Shown here: piece by piece, positions 1-9,750 of the stretch
Position numbering within the stretch: the stretch's first letter is position 1
Layout: the number at the start of each line of letters is the position of its first letter
NCBI RefSeq assembly: GCF_049747295.1
Contig: NZ_JBMHJM010000001.1
Location: forward strand, 2,232,001 to 2,296,000
Reading direction: 5' to 3'
Length of the DNA: 64,000 nt
DNA from: Afipia sp049747295
Lineage (GTDB): Bacteria > Pseudomonadota > Alphaproteobacteria > Rhizobiales > Xanthobacteraceae
The notes under the pieces: generated by a model
What the model was told of the DNA's origin: nothing
Databases searched by the model: none
Seen by the model: the letters and a program-made list of their open reading frames with translations, nothing else
Translations under genes and position numbers: made by a program

Positions 1-2498
1 TGATCGCGGCCGGCTCCACCGGCTCAATGCCTGCCACCGCGAAATTCCTTCATGCGATTGCGAAGCTGCCGCAGGGCGCTGTCATTTTGCCCGGTCTTGA
101 TACCAGCCTCGATGAGGCCGCTTGGTCTTCCATCGGCGGCATTGAAGCGGCTGACGGAACATTCTCCACACTCGCGTGGAGTCACCCTCAATTCGCCCTG
201 CACAACTTGATCACGCGCGTGTTCGGGATCGCCCGCGATGATGTCGTGGCCCTGGGCTCGCCCGCCCCGTATGGCCGCGAGGTTCTGACATCGGAAGCCA
301 TGCGGCCGGCTGCATCGAGCGCGCTGTGGCACACGCGGCTTGAAGACAAAATGATCGCACAGGAAATCGCGCGTGGATCAAAAGGTCTCGTCGTCATCGA
401 AGCAGCCAATCCCGAAATGGAGGCCCTTTCCATCGCGGTGGCGATGCGCGAAGCACGCCATCAGCACATCACCGCAGCGCTGGTGACACCGGATCGCACG
501 CTGGCGCGACGCGTGATGGCAGCTCTCGCGCGCTGGAATCTCGAATTCGACGATTCGGGCGGCGATTCCCTCATGGATACGTCTGCGGGAATCTTTGCCC
601 GGCTCGCCGCGCAAACAATCTCCGAGGGGCTGACGCCGGCTCCATTGCTCGCGCTGCTGAAACACCCACTGTTTCGCCTTGGGTCCCCACAGGATGCCTG
701 GACTGCAGCCGTTGCCGATCTTGAGCTGGCACTGCTGCGTGGAACACGGCCTGCGCCGGGCAGTGCCGGCCTGGTACGGGACTTCGCGCGCTTCCGCGAT
801 GAGCTTGGAAAGCTGCGGCGCAAGGAAGCCTCCACGCTTCATGCGTCCGAGCCGCGGGCGCAGCTGAGCGATCTTCGCCTCACCGCCGTGCAAATGCTGA
901 TCGAACGCCTGTCGGACGCCTTCAGGCCGCTTGAAGAGATCAAGAACGGCAAGCCGTGTGACTTCTCCGACCTCGCGGCGCGCCACCGCCAGATGCTGAT
1001 GGCGCTATCTCGCGACGACAAAGACAAGATATGGGCCTTCGAAGAAGCCGATGGCGCCGGCCTGTTGCGCGCCTTCGACGAATTGCTTGCTGCTCCCGCC
1101 GAGGGCGATGCCGTACCGGCCAGCGGCCTCATGGTTCAACTGCGTGACTATCCGGAGGTGTTCCAGACTGCGTTCGGCGAGCAGATCGTGCGCTGGCCGC
1201 AATCGCCTGCCACGCAGTTGCGCATTTACGGCCTGCTCGAAGCCCGTCTGACCGAATGCGACCGCATCATCCTCGGTGGACTGGTGGAAGGCGTGTGGCC
1301 GCCCCAGCCGCGCATTGATCCGTGGCTCAGCCGCCCGATGCGGCATCAGCTCGGCCTCAACTTGCCCGAACGCCGGATCGGTCTGACGGCACACGACTTC
1401 TCGCAGTTGCTGGGTGCGAAGGAAGTCATCCTGTCGCACGCGGCAAAAGTCGGCGGCGCACCGGCGGTGGCCTCGCGCTTCCTGCATCGGCTCGAAGCCG
1501 TGATGGGCGAAGACCGCTGGAAGGCCGCGACGAAAAACGGCGCGACCTACGCACGCTATGCAGACGAACTCGACCGGCCGCAGCGCATCGAACCCATCGC
1601 CCAACCGGAGCCGAAGCCCGCAGTCGCACTGCGTCCAACCAAGATGTCCGTCACCGAAATCGAGGACTGGCTGCGCGACCCGTACACGATCTACGCCAAG
1701 CGTATCTTGAAACTCATTCCGCTCGATCCGGTGGACATGCCGCTCACGGCCGCTGATCGCGGTTCGGCGATCCACGAGGCGTTGGGCGAATTCACCAAGC
1801 GATTCGCGGACGCCTTGCCGGACGACACCGCCGCGACCTTGCGCAAGATTGGTGCAGTCTACTTCGAGCCCTTGATGGAACGGCCTGAGGCGCGCGCGTT
1901 ATGGTGGCCGCGTTTCCTGCGCATCGCATCGTGGTTCGCCGGATGGGAAGCCGAGCGCCGGCTGAACGTCGTCGGCATCGAAGCGGAAATTCGCGGCGAG
2001 ATTCCAATTCGTCTCAATAATGGGCGCACATTCATGCTGTCCGCACGGGCCGACCGCATCGAACGCCGCACCGATCGCACCTACGCGGTGCTCGACTACA
2101 AGACGGGACAGCCACCGACCGGCAAGCAGGTGCGCATGGGCTTGTCGCCGCAATTGACCCTCGAAGCAGCCATTCTGCGCAACGGCGGCTTTGAAAATAT
2201 TCCCGCCGACTCGTCGGTGAGTGAACTCGTCTATGTCAGGCTCAGCGGCAACAATCCACCGGGTGAGCCAAGGATTCTCGAACTGAAGATCAACAAAAGC
2301 GACGAACCACAATTGCCCGATGACGCGGCGGACGAAGCGCTGCGCAAGCTGGCGACGCTCATTCGAAAATTTGAGGACGCCGAGCAGCCCTATCGCTCAC
2401 TCAGCCTGTCGATGTGGTCGAACCGGTACGGCGCCTACGACGATCTCGCGCGCATCAAAGAGTGGTCCGCCAGCGGCCTCGGCGGAGGCGACGAATGA
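1..2498 (+). CDS. addB: Double-strand break repair protein AddB, 5' end outside window
   Basis: AddB subunit of the AddAB helicase-nuclease, which resects double-strand breaks for RecA loading. The reading frame is open from the first bases (IAAGSTGSMPATAKFL), so the gene begins upstream; about 830 residues are present. The middle is the inactivated UvrD-like region. The C-terminal third holds a RecB-type PD-(D/E)XK nuclease with the motif VLDYKTGQ near residue 690 of the visible part. No cysteine occurs in the C-terminal nuclease domain, and a DPY sequence stands where iron-sulfur AddB proteins have CPY. The stop overlaps the addA start (ATGA), which indicates translational coupling. Identification is firm. 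Confidence 0.95.
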   Translation, partial: IAAGSTGSMPATAKFLHAIAKLPQGAVILPGLDTSLDEAAWSSIGGIEAADGTFSTLAWSHPQFALHNLITRVFGIARDDVVALGSPAPYGREVLTSEAMRPAASSALWHTRLEDKMIAQEIARGSKGLVVIEAANPEMEALSIAVAMREARHQHITAALVTPDRTLARRVMAALARWNLEFDDSGGDSLMDTSAGIFARLAAQTISEGLTPAPLLALLKHPLFRLGSPQDAWTAAVADLELALLRGTRPAPGSAGLVRDFARFRDELGKLRRKEASTLHASEPRAQLSDLRLTAVQMLIERLSDAFRPLEEIKNGKPCDFSDLAARHRQMLMALSRDDKDKIWAFEEADGAGLLRAFDELLAAPAEGDAVPASGLMVQLRDYPEVFQTAFGEQIVRWPQSPATQLRIYGLLEARLTECDRIILGGLVEGVWPPQPRIDPWLSRPMRHQLGLNLPERRIGLTAHDFSQLLGAKEVILSHAAKVGGAPAVASRFLHRLEAVMGEDRWKAATKNGATYARYADELDRPQRIEPIAQPEPKPAVALRPTKMSVTEIEDWLRDPYTIYAKRILKLIPLDPVDMPLTAADRGSAIHEALGEFTKRFADALPDDTAATLRKIGAVYFEPLMERPEARALWWPRFLRIASWFAGWEAERRLNVVGIEAEIRGEIPIRLNNGRTFMLSARADRIERRTDRTYAVLDYKTGQPPTGKQVRMGLSPQLTLEAAILRNGGFENIPADSSVSELVYVRLSGNNPPGEPRILELKINKSDEPQLPDDAADEALRKLATLIRKFEDAEQPYRSLSLSMWSNRYGAYDDLARIKEWSASGLGGGDE

Positions 2499-5400
2499 GT
2501 TCACCCCGCCTGAATATTCCCGATGCCGTGCGCGACGCCCAGACCCGCGCTTCGAATCCGGAAGCGTCAGCCTTTGTCGCGGCCAATGCCGGCTCCGGTA
2601 AAACCCACGTCCTGGTGAACCGCGTCATCCGTCTGCTACTCAACGACGTGCCGCCGGAGAAGATCCTCTGCATCACGTTCACCAAGGCAGCCGCAGCCAA
2701 TATGGCGCAGCGCGTGTTCACGACCTTGGGGCACTGGGTCACGCTGTCGGATGCAGAGCTGGATGCTGCGATCGTGTCAACCGGCGCGCCAAGACCAGGT
2801 CCGGCCATGCGCCTGCGCGCGCGCCGACTGTTCGCCTGCGCGCTGGAAACGCCCGGCGGACTGAAAGTGCAGACCATCCACGCGTTGTGCACGCGGCTGC
2901 TGCAGCAATTTCCATTCGAGGCCAACGTACCTGCGCGGTTCTCGGTGCTGGATGATCGTGACCAGAACGACATGATGGAACGGGCCAATCTGGCGGTGTT
3001 GCTGGAGGCCTCCGCCAATCCGGACAGCGCGGCCGGTCGCGCACTTCAAATCGCGATGTCAACGGCGGCTGACGTGACATTCAAGGACGTCGTGCGCGAG
3101 GCATGTCTCAGCCGCGATCATTTCATGGCGTGGTCCGACAGCGCCGGCACCGTCGAGACGGCCATGGCGCAAGTCGCGCTCGCGCTTGGCGTCGATGTCA
3201 ACGAGCGCATCGACGATGTCGAACGTGACATCGTGGATGGCCCACATCTGCCGCGCAGTGAGTGGCAAGCGGTCGCCTCTGCTTTTGATGGCGGAAGCTC
3301 GACTGATGTCAGCCAGGCGATCCGGCTCCGGACCGCCAGCGAATTGACCGGTAGCGCGCAGGTTGATGCCTATCTCGATGTGTTTCTCACCGAGTCCAAA
3401 GGCGTCACCGGTCCTCGCAAAACGCTGATGACGAAACCGCTCGGCAAGCTGCACGCGTCGTTGGCGACGCGGCTAGACGCCGAGCAGACCCGCATCCTGC
3501 AACTGGAGCCGAAGCGCCGCGCGGTGATTCAGCGCGATCGGACCCACGCCTTGCTCGTGATCGCCAGCGCCGTTGCCGCGAACTACCGCCGGGAGAAGCA
3601 GGAGCGCGGCCTGCTCGACTATCACGACCTGATCGACAAGACCTACGACCTTCTCAACAGCGTGTCCGCCGGCTGGGTGCATTTCAAGCTCGATCGCGGC
3701 ATTGATCATGTCCTGATCGACGAGGCGCAGGACACCAGCCCGCAACAGTGGGACATCATCGAGCGGCTGACGTCGGAGTTCACATCAGGGGCCGGCGCGC
3801 GTGACGGAGTCGTACGCACGATCTTTGCGGTCGGCGACGAAAAGCAATCGATCTTCTCGTTCCAGGGCGCCGATCCACGCGAGTTTGCTTCCCGCCGTCG
3901 TGACATCGAACGGCGCTTCAAGGCGGCTGGCCTCGCGTTTGAGCCGGTGTCGTTCAAGCATTCGTTCCGATCCGGCTGGACCATCCTGAAGTCCGTCGAC
4001 TACGTGTTTCGCGAGCCCGGCATCTACAAAAGCATTCATGCGGTGGAGAACGCCTACCCCGTGCATGATGCGCTGGGTGACGCGGCCCCTGCGCTGGTCG
4101 ATCTCTGGCAACTTGAAGAGCCTGACACGCGAGAGGCCATCGAAGGCTGGGACGCGCCTTTCGATGCGGTATCAGAAACCAGCCCGGAAGTGAGATTGGC
4201 CCGGCGGGTTCAAGGCGAGATCCGATCACTGATTGACGTCACCACCATGACCGGCTCCACGCATAGGCGCCGGCCGCTGCGCTATGGCGACGTGCTCATC
4301 CTGGTGCGGCGGCGCGGAAAGGCCTTCGATTCGATCATCCAGGCCCTGAAGCATGCCGGCATTCCCGTGGCCGGCGCCGACCGGCTGAAACTGACCGAGC
4401 ACATCGCGGTCATCGATCTGATGAATCTGGCCGATGCGTTGCTGTTGCCGAGCGACGATCTGGCGCTCGCGGTCGCATTGAAGAGTCCCCTGTTCGGCCT
4501 CGACGACGACGACTTGCTCACGATCGCGCCGGACCGCAAAGGCTCCTTGCGTGATGCGTTGGCGGAACACGCAGGCCATAGCGATAAGCTTCGACTCGCT
4601 CTGAGCCGTCTTGAAATCTGTGAAAAGCGATTTGCGAACGAGACGCCGTTCACATTCTACGCGTGGTTGCTCGGCGGTGACAAAGGCCGCGGACGGATTC
4701 TGGAGCGGCTGGGGCCGGAAGCCAACGACGCGCTGGACGAGTTTCTCGAACTGGCTCTCACCTACGAGCAGAAAGCCCCGGCCTCACTGCAGGGCTTCAT
4801 GGCGTGGCTGCGGGCCGCCGACACCGAAGTCAAACGCGACATGGAAATCGCGCGCGACGAAGTCCGCGTCATGACCGTTCACGGCTCCAAGGGGCTCGAG
4901 GCGTCAGTCGTGTTCCTTGTCGACACCACGACGTCCCCCGCGGACACCCAGCGGATGAACCTCATCCGCATGCCGCAAGGCAATGCCGCCCCCGACGCGC
5001 CCGGCGTTGTGCTCTGGGCGGGACGGAAGGCCGACGATCCTCCGGCTGTGGCGGTGGCCCGTGCCGCGATGAAGGACGACACCGAGGACGAATATCGCCG
5101 CCTGCTTTACGTCGCCATGACCCGCGCTGCCGATCGCCTGATCGTCGGCGGCGTGCTGCCGGGGAACCGCAACGCCGTGCGCGAACTCTCCTGGTATGAC
5201 CTGATCACGAAAGGCCTCTTGGCATCCGACCTACAGCATCAGGAAATCCAGACCGCCTCGGGGCCGGTTCAGCGTTACTCGCGCCTTGAAGACGTCGAGC
5301 CGCCGGCGGGCGTGGTTGCCGTACAGGACAGTCCGGCACCTGAACCCTTGCCTGCGTGGCTGAGCGATCCAGCGCCACCGGAAGCCGCCGCAGACGTGTT

Positions 5401-5995
5401 GCTGCGTCCGTCCGATGCCGCCGACAGCGACGCCCATGCAGTCGTCACCGAGGAAACACGGCGGGCCCGCGAACGGGCGTTGAAGCGCGGAACTTTCACC
5501 CACCGCCTGCTCCAGTCATTGCCGGATGTCGCGCCAGAGCGGCGCGCGGAGGCTGCGGGGGCCTTCCTGGAGCGGAACGCGAAAGACTGGTTTGACGGCG
5601 CGGAACGGGACGCGCTGGCCCAACAGGTGATGCTGTTGATCGAGAGCCCGGTCTTCGCGCCGCTGTTTGCTGCGGGCAGCCGGGCCGAAGTGTCCATTGC
5701 CGGGCGCATCGAACGTCGCGGCCGGCCGCCCGCGCTGGTCTCCGGCCAGGTCGACCGCCTGGTGGTGACCGAGGCCGAGGTCTTGATCGTCGACTACAAG
5801 ACCAACCACAGCCCCCCAGGTGCCGTCACCGACGCGCCGCAGGCTTACATCCGGCAGATGGCCCTCTACCGGCGCGTGCTGAGAAACCTGTATCCGGCCC
5901 GATCGATCCGCTGTGCATTGCTGTGGACGGAAACGGCCCAGATGATGGAAATTCCGCCGGCCGCGCTGGATGCAGAGCTGCAATCGCTGATCTAG
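2495..5995 (+). CDS. addA: Double-strand break repair helicase-nuclease AddA
   Basis: AddA (1166 aa), the ATP-driven 3'-5' helicase and nuclease subunit partnering AddB. Visible: UvrD Walker A (AANAGSGKT, residues 29-37), Walker B/motif II LIDEAQDTSPQQW, motif V VMTVHGSKGLEA, motif VI YVAMTRAADRL, and a C-terminal RecB-like nuclease with VDYKTNH. The start was placed at the ATG overlapping the addB stop, giving the N-terminus MSSPRLNIPDAV; an in-frame upstream ATG would overlap addB by 81 bases and add a non-conserved arginine-rich tail. Length and motif order match alphaproteobacterial AddA. It is the last gene of the addBA pair; trxA follows with its own leader. Confidence 0.96.
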   Translation: MSSPRLNIPDAVRDAQTRASNPEASAFVAANAGSGKTHVLVNRVIRLLLNDVPPEKILCITFTKAAAANMAQRVFTTLGHWVTLSDAELDAAIVSTGAPRPGPAMRLRARRLFACALETPGGLKVQTIHALCTRLLQQFPFEANVPARFSVLDDRDQNDMMERANLAVLLEASANPDSAAGRALQIAMSTAADVTFKDVVREACLSRDHFMAWSDSAGTVETAMAQVALALGVDVNERIDDVERDIVDGPHLPRSEWQAVASAFDGGSSTDVSQAIRLRTASELTGSAQVDAYLDVFLTESKGVTGPRKTLMTKPLGKLHASLATRLDAEQTRILQLEPKRRAVIQRDRTHALLVIASAVAANYRREKQERGLLDYHDLIDKTYDLLNSVSAGWVHFKLDRGIDHVLIDEAQDTSPQQWDIIERLTSEFTSGAGARDGVVRTIFAVGDEKQSIFSFQGADPREFASRRRDIERRFKAAGLAFEPVSFKHSFRSGWTILKSVDYVFREPGIYKSIHAVENAYPVHDALGDAAPALVDLWQLEEPDTREAIEGWDAPFDAVSETSPEVRLARRVQGEIRSLIDVTTMTGSTHRRRPLRYGDVLILVRRRGKAFDSIIQALKHAGIPVAGADRLKLTEHIAVIDLMNLADALLLPSDDLALAVALKSPLFGLDDDDLLTIAPDRKGSLRDALAEHAGHSDKLRLALSRLEICEKRFANETPFTFYAWLLGGDKGRGRILERLGPEANDALDEFLELALTYEQKAPASLQGFMAWLRAADTEVKRDMEIARDEVRVMTVHGSKGLEASVVFLVDTTTSPADTQRMNLIRMPQGNAAPDAPGVVLWAGRKADDPPAVAVARAAMKDDTEDEYRRLLYVAMTRAADRLIVGGVLPGNRNAVRELSWYDLITKGLLASDLQHQEIQTASGPVQRYSRLEDVEPPAGVVAVQDSPAPEPLPAWLSDPAPPEAAADVLLRPSDAADSDAHAVVTEETRRARERALKRGTFTHRLLQSLPDVAPERRAEAAGAFLERNAKDWFDGAERDALAQQVMLLIESPVFAPLFAAGSRAEVSIAGRIERRGRPPALVSGQVDRLVVTEAEVLIVDYKTNHSPPGAVTDAPQAYIRQMALYRRVLRNLYPARSIRCALLWTETAQMMEIPPAALDAELQSLI

Positions 5996-5996
5996 T

Positions 5997-6026
5997 AGGG
6001 GCTTATTCGACCTAACCCAAGCCCCT
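5997..6026 (+). terminator. Stem-loop after addA (weak terminator candidate)
   Basis: An 8-bp perfect stem, AGGGGCTT paired with AAGCCCCT, with a 14-base loop begins directly at the addA stop codon. No T-run follows, so intrinsic termination is doubtful. It could also be a 3' stabilising hairpin. Confidence 0.35.
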
Positions 6027-6203
6027 GCTCGGCTTAAGCCATTGAACTGGCCTGCGTTCCGGTCGGAGGATGCATGCATTTGCATGGAAGCCATCCCGAT
6101 CACCCAGCCTTGACCCCGCAAGGGCGCGTTCATAGGTTGAATTTACGTTTTACGGCGCGCGATTCTTCAAAGGCGCGCTTCTTCATCCAACGAGGCAAAT
6201 CAC

Positions 6204-6524
6204 ATGAGTGTGGGCAAGGTTTCGGACGCCGATTTCGATACGGAAGTTCTCAAGGCGGACGGCCCGGTCGTCGTCGATTTCTGGGCGGAGTGGTGCGGTC
6301 CTTGCCGCATGATTGCGCCTGCGCTTGACGAGATCGCCGGTGCAATGGGCGACAAGGTCAAGATCGTCAAACTCAATGTCGACGAGAGCCCGAAGACGGC
6401 GTCGAAGTACGGCGTGATGTCGATTCCCACCCTGATGATCTTCAAGGGCGGCGAAATGGCGTCGCGGCAGGTCGGCGCAGCGCCGAAGCAGAAGCTTCAG
6501 CAGTGGATCAGCGGCGCGGTCTGA
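6204..6524 (+). CDS. trxA: Thioredoxin
   Basis: Classical 106-aa cytosolic thioredoxin, a protein disulfide reductase recycled by thioredoxin reductase. The active site WCGPC is present near residue 31 after VVVDFWAEW, and the cis-proline segment MSIPTLMIFKGG is intact. There is no signal peptide, so it is TrxA rather than an exported cytochrome-maturation thioredoxin. The gene has a leader of about 200 bases after addA and ends at a strong hairpin, so it is probably a monocistronic unit. Linkage of trxA to addAB and folC is typical of this bacterial group. Confidence 0.97.
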   Translation: MSVGKVSDADFDTEVLKADGPVVVDFWAEWCGPCRMIAPALDEIAGAMGDKVKIVKLNVDESPKTASKYGVMSIPTLMIFKGGEMASRQVGAAPKQKLQQWISGAV

Positions 6525-6548
6525 TCGTCGTTTGATTTAAGGTTTGAG

Positions 6549-6581
6549 AAACGGCCGGCGATCAGCCGGCCGTTTCGTTTT
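6549..6581. terminator. Strong bidirectional terminator between trxA and folC
   Basis: Perfect 11-bp stem (AAACGGCCGGC / GCCGGCCGTTT) with a 5-base loop, followed by CGTTTT on the plus strand and a T-rich stretch on the minus strand. It lies between convergent trxA and folC and can serve both. Confidence 0.85.
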
Positions 6582-6596
6582 GCGCGCGCAGCAAGC

Positions 6597-7940
6597 TTAC
6601 TGCGGTAATGTGCCGTTCTCGCGCAGAACGTGACCGGCAAGATAGAGCGAACCGGTGATGAGAATGCGGGGCGGCACTTCATAGGCAAGTTTCGCGATCG
6701 CCCCCAGCGCTGCTTCGACACTGGCGGCGGTTTCGACACGCATTCCAATCTGGCGCGCAGCATCCGCGAGCGTGTCGAGCGCCATCGCGTTCTCCTCGCC
6801 GGGAATTCTCACCGCGATGATATGGCGGGTGAGACCGGCAAAATTCGCCAGGAAGCCCTGCGCGTCCTTGTTGCCCATCATGCCCGCGATCACGACCAGC
6901 GGACGCGGAACGCGTTCTTCCAGATCGCCCAGCGCATCCGCCACCACCCGTCCGCCATCAGGATTGTGGCCGCCGTCGAGCCAGATTTCCGCATCCGGCG
7001 GAGCGGCATTCACCAGCGCACCGGTGGCAAGGCGTTGCATGCGCGCGGGCCACTCCGCGCGGGCAATGCCCTGCTCAAAGGAGGCCGGATCAATCTTGAA
7101 GGCGTCGATCGCCCGCAGCGTCGCGATTGCCAGCCCCGCATTGTCGAACTGATGCCGCCCGAACAGCCGCGGCGGAACGAGATCGAGGAGTCCCCGCTCG
7201 TCCTGATAAACCAGCCGCCCACGCTCGACCGTGACATGCCACTGCTGGGTCGCGGCATGAAGCGCGGCGCGGGCACGCTTTGCAGTCTGCTCGATCACGT
7301 CGGCAGCTTCCGGGGCCTGCTCCGCGCACACCACCGGCACGCCTCGTTTGATGATTCCCGCTTTCTCGGCGGCAATTTTTCCCAGCGTATCACCAAGAAA
7401 TTCGAGATGGTCCATGCTGATCGGCGTGATCACGCTGGCCAGTGGCTGCTCGATCACGTTGGTCGCGTCGAGACGACCGCCGAGGCCGACCTCCAGCAAT
7501 GTGACATCCGCAGGATGTTCGGCGAACAGATGGAACGCCGCCGCGGTCTCAATCTCGAAAAGTGTAATCGGTTCGCCGTCGTTGACGCGCTCGCAATGAT
7601 CCAGGGCTGCACGCAGCTCATCGTCGGTGACAAGAACGCCACCGCCGACCTTCCCGAGACGGAAGCGTTCGTTGAAGCGCACCAGATGCGGCGACGTGTA
7701 AACATGGACCCGCAAGCCCGCCGCTTCCAGAATGGCGCGCAGGAATGCGACGGTCGATCCCTTGCCGTTGGTACCGGCCACCTGGATGACCGGCGGAATT
7801 CTTTTTTCGGGATGATCGAGGCGATCAAGAATGCGCCACATGCGATCAAGCGTCAGATCGATACGCTTGGGATGCAATGAAGCGAGACGCGCCAGAATGT
7901 CGTCGTAGGACGGCGGCGATGGAGCGGGCGACGAGCTCAC
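6597..7940 (-). CDS. folC: Bifunctional folylpolyglutamate / dihydrofolate synthase FolC
   Basis: FolC (447 aa) joins glutamate to dihydropteroate to make dihydrofolate and extends the polyglutamate tail of folates, using ATP. The P-loop GTNGKGSTVAFL lies near residue 50, followed by the Mur-ligase type central domain (TLLEVGLGGRLDATNV) and the C-terminal domain with WLDGGHNPDGG. The start is GTG and overlaps the accD stop by four bases (GTGA), so the two are translationally coupled. The accD-folC pair is a common arrangement in proteobacteria. It is the last gene of the minus-strand trp-acc block. Confidence 0.96.
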   Translation of the reverse strand: MSSSPAPSPPSYDDILARLASLHPKRIDLTLDRMWRILDRLDHPEKRIPPVIQVAGTNGKGSTVAFLRAILEAAGLRVHVYTSPHLVRFNERFRLGKVGGGVLVTDDELRAALDHCERVNDGEPITLFEIETAAAFHLFAEHPADVTLLEVGLGGRLDATNVIEQPLASVITPISMDHLEFLGDTLGKIAAEKAGIIKRGVPVVCAEQAPEAADVIEQTAKRARAALHAATQQWHVTVERGRLVYQDERGLLDLVPPRLFGRHQFDNAGLAIATLRAIDAFKIDPASFEQGIARAEWPARMQRLATGALVNAAPPDAEIWLDGGHNPDGGRVVADALGDLEERVPRPLVVIAGMMGNKDAQGFLANFAGLTRHIIAVRIPGEENAMALDTLADAARQIGMRVETAASVEAALGAIAKLAYEVPPRILITGSLYLAGHVLRENGTLPQ

Positions 7941-8848
7941 GCGGGGGACGCTGCCGCGGGCAGATCAACGGGCGGCGCCGCCGTTGCAAAGCCCTCGACC
8001 GCAGGAGTCTTGGTCAACAGACGGCAGAGCCGCGCCAGCGTGGCACGCAGGTCGTGACGGTGCACCACCATGTCCACCATGCCGTGCTCCTTGAGATATT
8101 CCGCGCGCTGGAATCCCTCGGGCAGCTTTTCGCGGATCGTCTGTTCGATCACGCGCGCGCCGGCAAAACCGATCAGTGCACCCGGCTCCGCGATCTGCAC
8201 GTCACCGAGCATCGCATACGAAGCCGTGACGCCGCCCGTGGTCGGATTTGTCAGCACGACGATGTAGGGCTGCTGAATTTCGCGCAGCATCTGAATCGCC
8301 ACCGTGGTGCGCGGCATCTGCATCAGCGACAGGATGCCTTCCTGCATACGCGCGCCGCCTGAGGCTGCGAAAATGATGAAGGGCGACTTCTTCTCGACTG
8401 CGAGTTCGAGGCCTTTGACCACGGCTTCACCGGCTGCCATGCCGAGCGAGCCACCCATGAAGTCGAAGTCCTGAACCGCAACAACGACAGGATTGCCTTC
8501 GAGCTTGCCGTAGCCGACTTTCACCGCGTCGTTGAGGCCGGTCTTGGTGCGCGCATCCTTGATGCGGTCGACATACTTGCGTTCGTCGCGAAATTTGAGC
8601 GGGTCAGCCACCACCTCCGGCAGCGCCACGTCGAACCATGTCTCATTGTCGAAGATCGACTTGAGCCGCGCCACAGCGCCCATGCGCATGTGATAGTTCG
8701 AACCGGGAATGACGAACTGGTTCTGCTCGACATCCTTGTAGAACACCAGCTGTCCGGAATCCGGACATTTGATCCAGAGGTTTTCCGGCGTTTCCCGCTT
8801 CAGAATGCTGCGGATTTTCGGCCGGACGACGTTGGTCAACCAGTTCAT
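7937..8848 (-). CDS. accD: Acetyl-CoA carboxylase carboxyltransferase subunit beta
   Basis: AccD (303 aa) forms the carboxyltransferase with AccA, transferring the carboxyl group from biotin to acetyl-CoA in the first step of fatty-acid synthesis. The crotonase-like core is clear (GGSLGMAAGEA, FAASGGARMQEG, NPTTGGVTASYAMLGDV). The N-terminus aligns with the zinc-ribbon region of E. coli AccD (ENLWIKCPDSGQLVF), but only the first of the four zinc-binding cysteines remains (Cys28); the others are Ser31, about Ile47 and Ser50. It sits between trpA and folC. Confidence 0.96.
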   Translation of the reverse strand: MNWLTNVVRPKIRSILKRETPENLWIKCPDSGQLVFYKDVEQNQFVIPGSNYHMRMGAVARLKSIFDNETWFDVALPEVVADPLKFRDERKYVDRIKDARTKTGLNDAVKVGYGKLEGNPVVVAVQDFDFMGGSLGMAAGEAVVKGLELAVEKKSPFIIFAASGGARMQEGILSLMQMPRTTVAIQMLREIQQPYIVVLTNPTTGGVTASYAMLGDVQIAEPGALIGFAGARVIEQTIREKLPEGFQRAEYLKEHGMVDMVVHRHDLRATLARLCRLLTKTPAVEGFATAAPPVDLPAAASPA

Positions 8849-8913
8849 ATCTAAACTCCATGCGCGCCCCGCTTATGTGCGGTCTGGCGCCCTCCCCCAC
8901 AAGGGGACCAAAA

Positions 8914-9750
8914 CTATTCCGCGGCCTGCTTTGCCCCGCGCACGCCCTGGGCAAGTGCGGCGGTGAGATCGGCAACCGCGGCCACGGTCTTGGCCGTAGC
9001 ACGGCCCTCGGTGTCGAGCGTCGCCTTCAACGCATCGATCAGTGCGGAGCCCACCACAGCTCCGTCGGCGGCCTGCGCAATGCCGCGTGCCGCCTCCGGG
9101 GTGCGGATGCCGAACCCGACGCACACAGGCAAATCCGTGTGACGCTTGATGCGGGCGACAGCGCTCGTGACTTGCGCCGTGTCCGCAGCGGCGGCGCCGG
9201 TAATGCCGGTGATCGAGACGTAGTAGACGAAGCCCGATGTGTTGGCGAGCACCGCCGGGAGGCGCTTGTCGTCGGTCGTCGGCGTCGCGAGACGAATGAA
9301 ATTCAATCCCGCCTTCATCGCCGGCAAGCACAGCTCGGTGTCTTCTTCCGGCGGCAGGTCGACGATGATCAAGCCGTCGACACCGGCGGTCTTCGCATCG
9401 GCCAGAAATTTATCGACGCCGTAAATGTAAATCGGATTGTAGTACCCCATCAGCACGATCGGCGTCGTGGCATCCTCGCTGCGGAATTCGCGCACCACAT
9501 CGAGGGTCTTCTTCAATGTCGTGCCGGCCTTGAGCGCGCGAAGGCCCGCGGCCTGAATCGCGGGACCATCCGCCATCGGATCGGTGAACGGCATGCCGAT
9601 TTCAATGATGTCCGCGCCCGCCTTCGGCAGCGCCTTGATGATGGCAAGGGACGTTGCAAGATCGGGATCACCGCACATCACAAAGGTGACGAAAGCGGAG
9701 CGGCCCTGCTTTTTCAGCTCGGCAAAACGTGTGTCGATGCGCGTGGTCAC
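8914..9750 (-). CDS. trpA: Tryptophan synthase alpha chain
   Basis: TrpA (278 aa) cleaves indole-3-glycerol phosphate to indole and glyceraldehyde-3-phosphate within the TrpA-TrpB complex. The TIM-barrel signatures are present: ADIIEIGMPFTDPMADGP with the catalytic glutamate, and the phosphate-binding end GFGIRTPEAA. The start was set at the GTG that overlaps the trpB stop (GTGA), giving MTTRIDTRFAEL; a longer frame upstream runs into trpB and reads as an arginine-rich shadow. It is the third gene of trpF-trpB-trpA, all coupled by 4-bp overlaps. Confidence 0.95.
   Translation of the reverse strand: MTTRIDTRFAELKKQGRSAFVTFVMCGDPDLATSLAIIKALPKAGADIIEIGMPFTDPMADGPAIQAAGLRALKAGTTLKKTLDVVREFRSEDATTPIVLMGYYNPIYIYGVDKFLADAKTAGVDGLIIVDLPPEEDTELCLPAMKAGLNFIRLATPTTDDKRLPAVLANTSGFVYYVSITGITGAAAADTAQVTSAVARIKRHTDLPVCVGFGIRTPEAARGIAQAADGAVVGSALIDALKATLDTEGRATAKTVAAVADLTAALAQGVRGAKQAAE

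Noticed and set aside
6630..7880. Long plus-strand open frame (416 aa) opposite folC
   Set aside because: It is antisense to a complete folC, is rich in Arg/His/Gln as expected of a GC-rich shadow frame, and has no ribosome-binding site or family motif.
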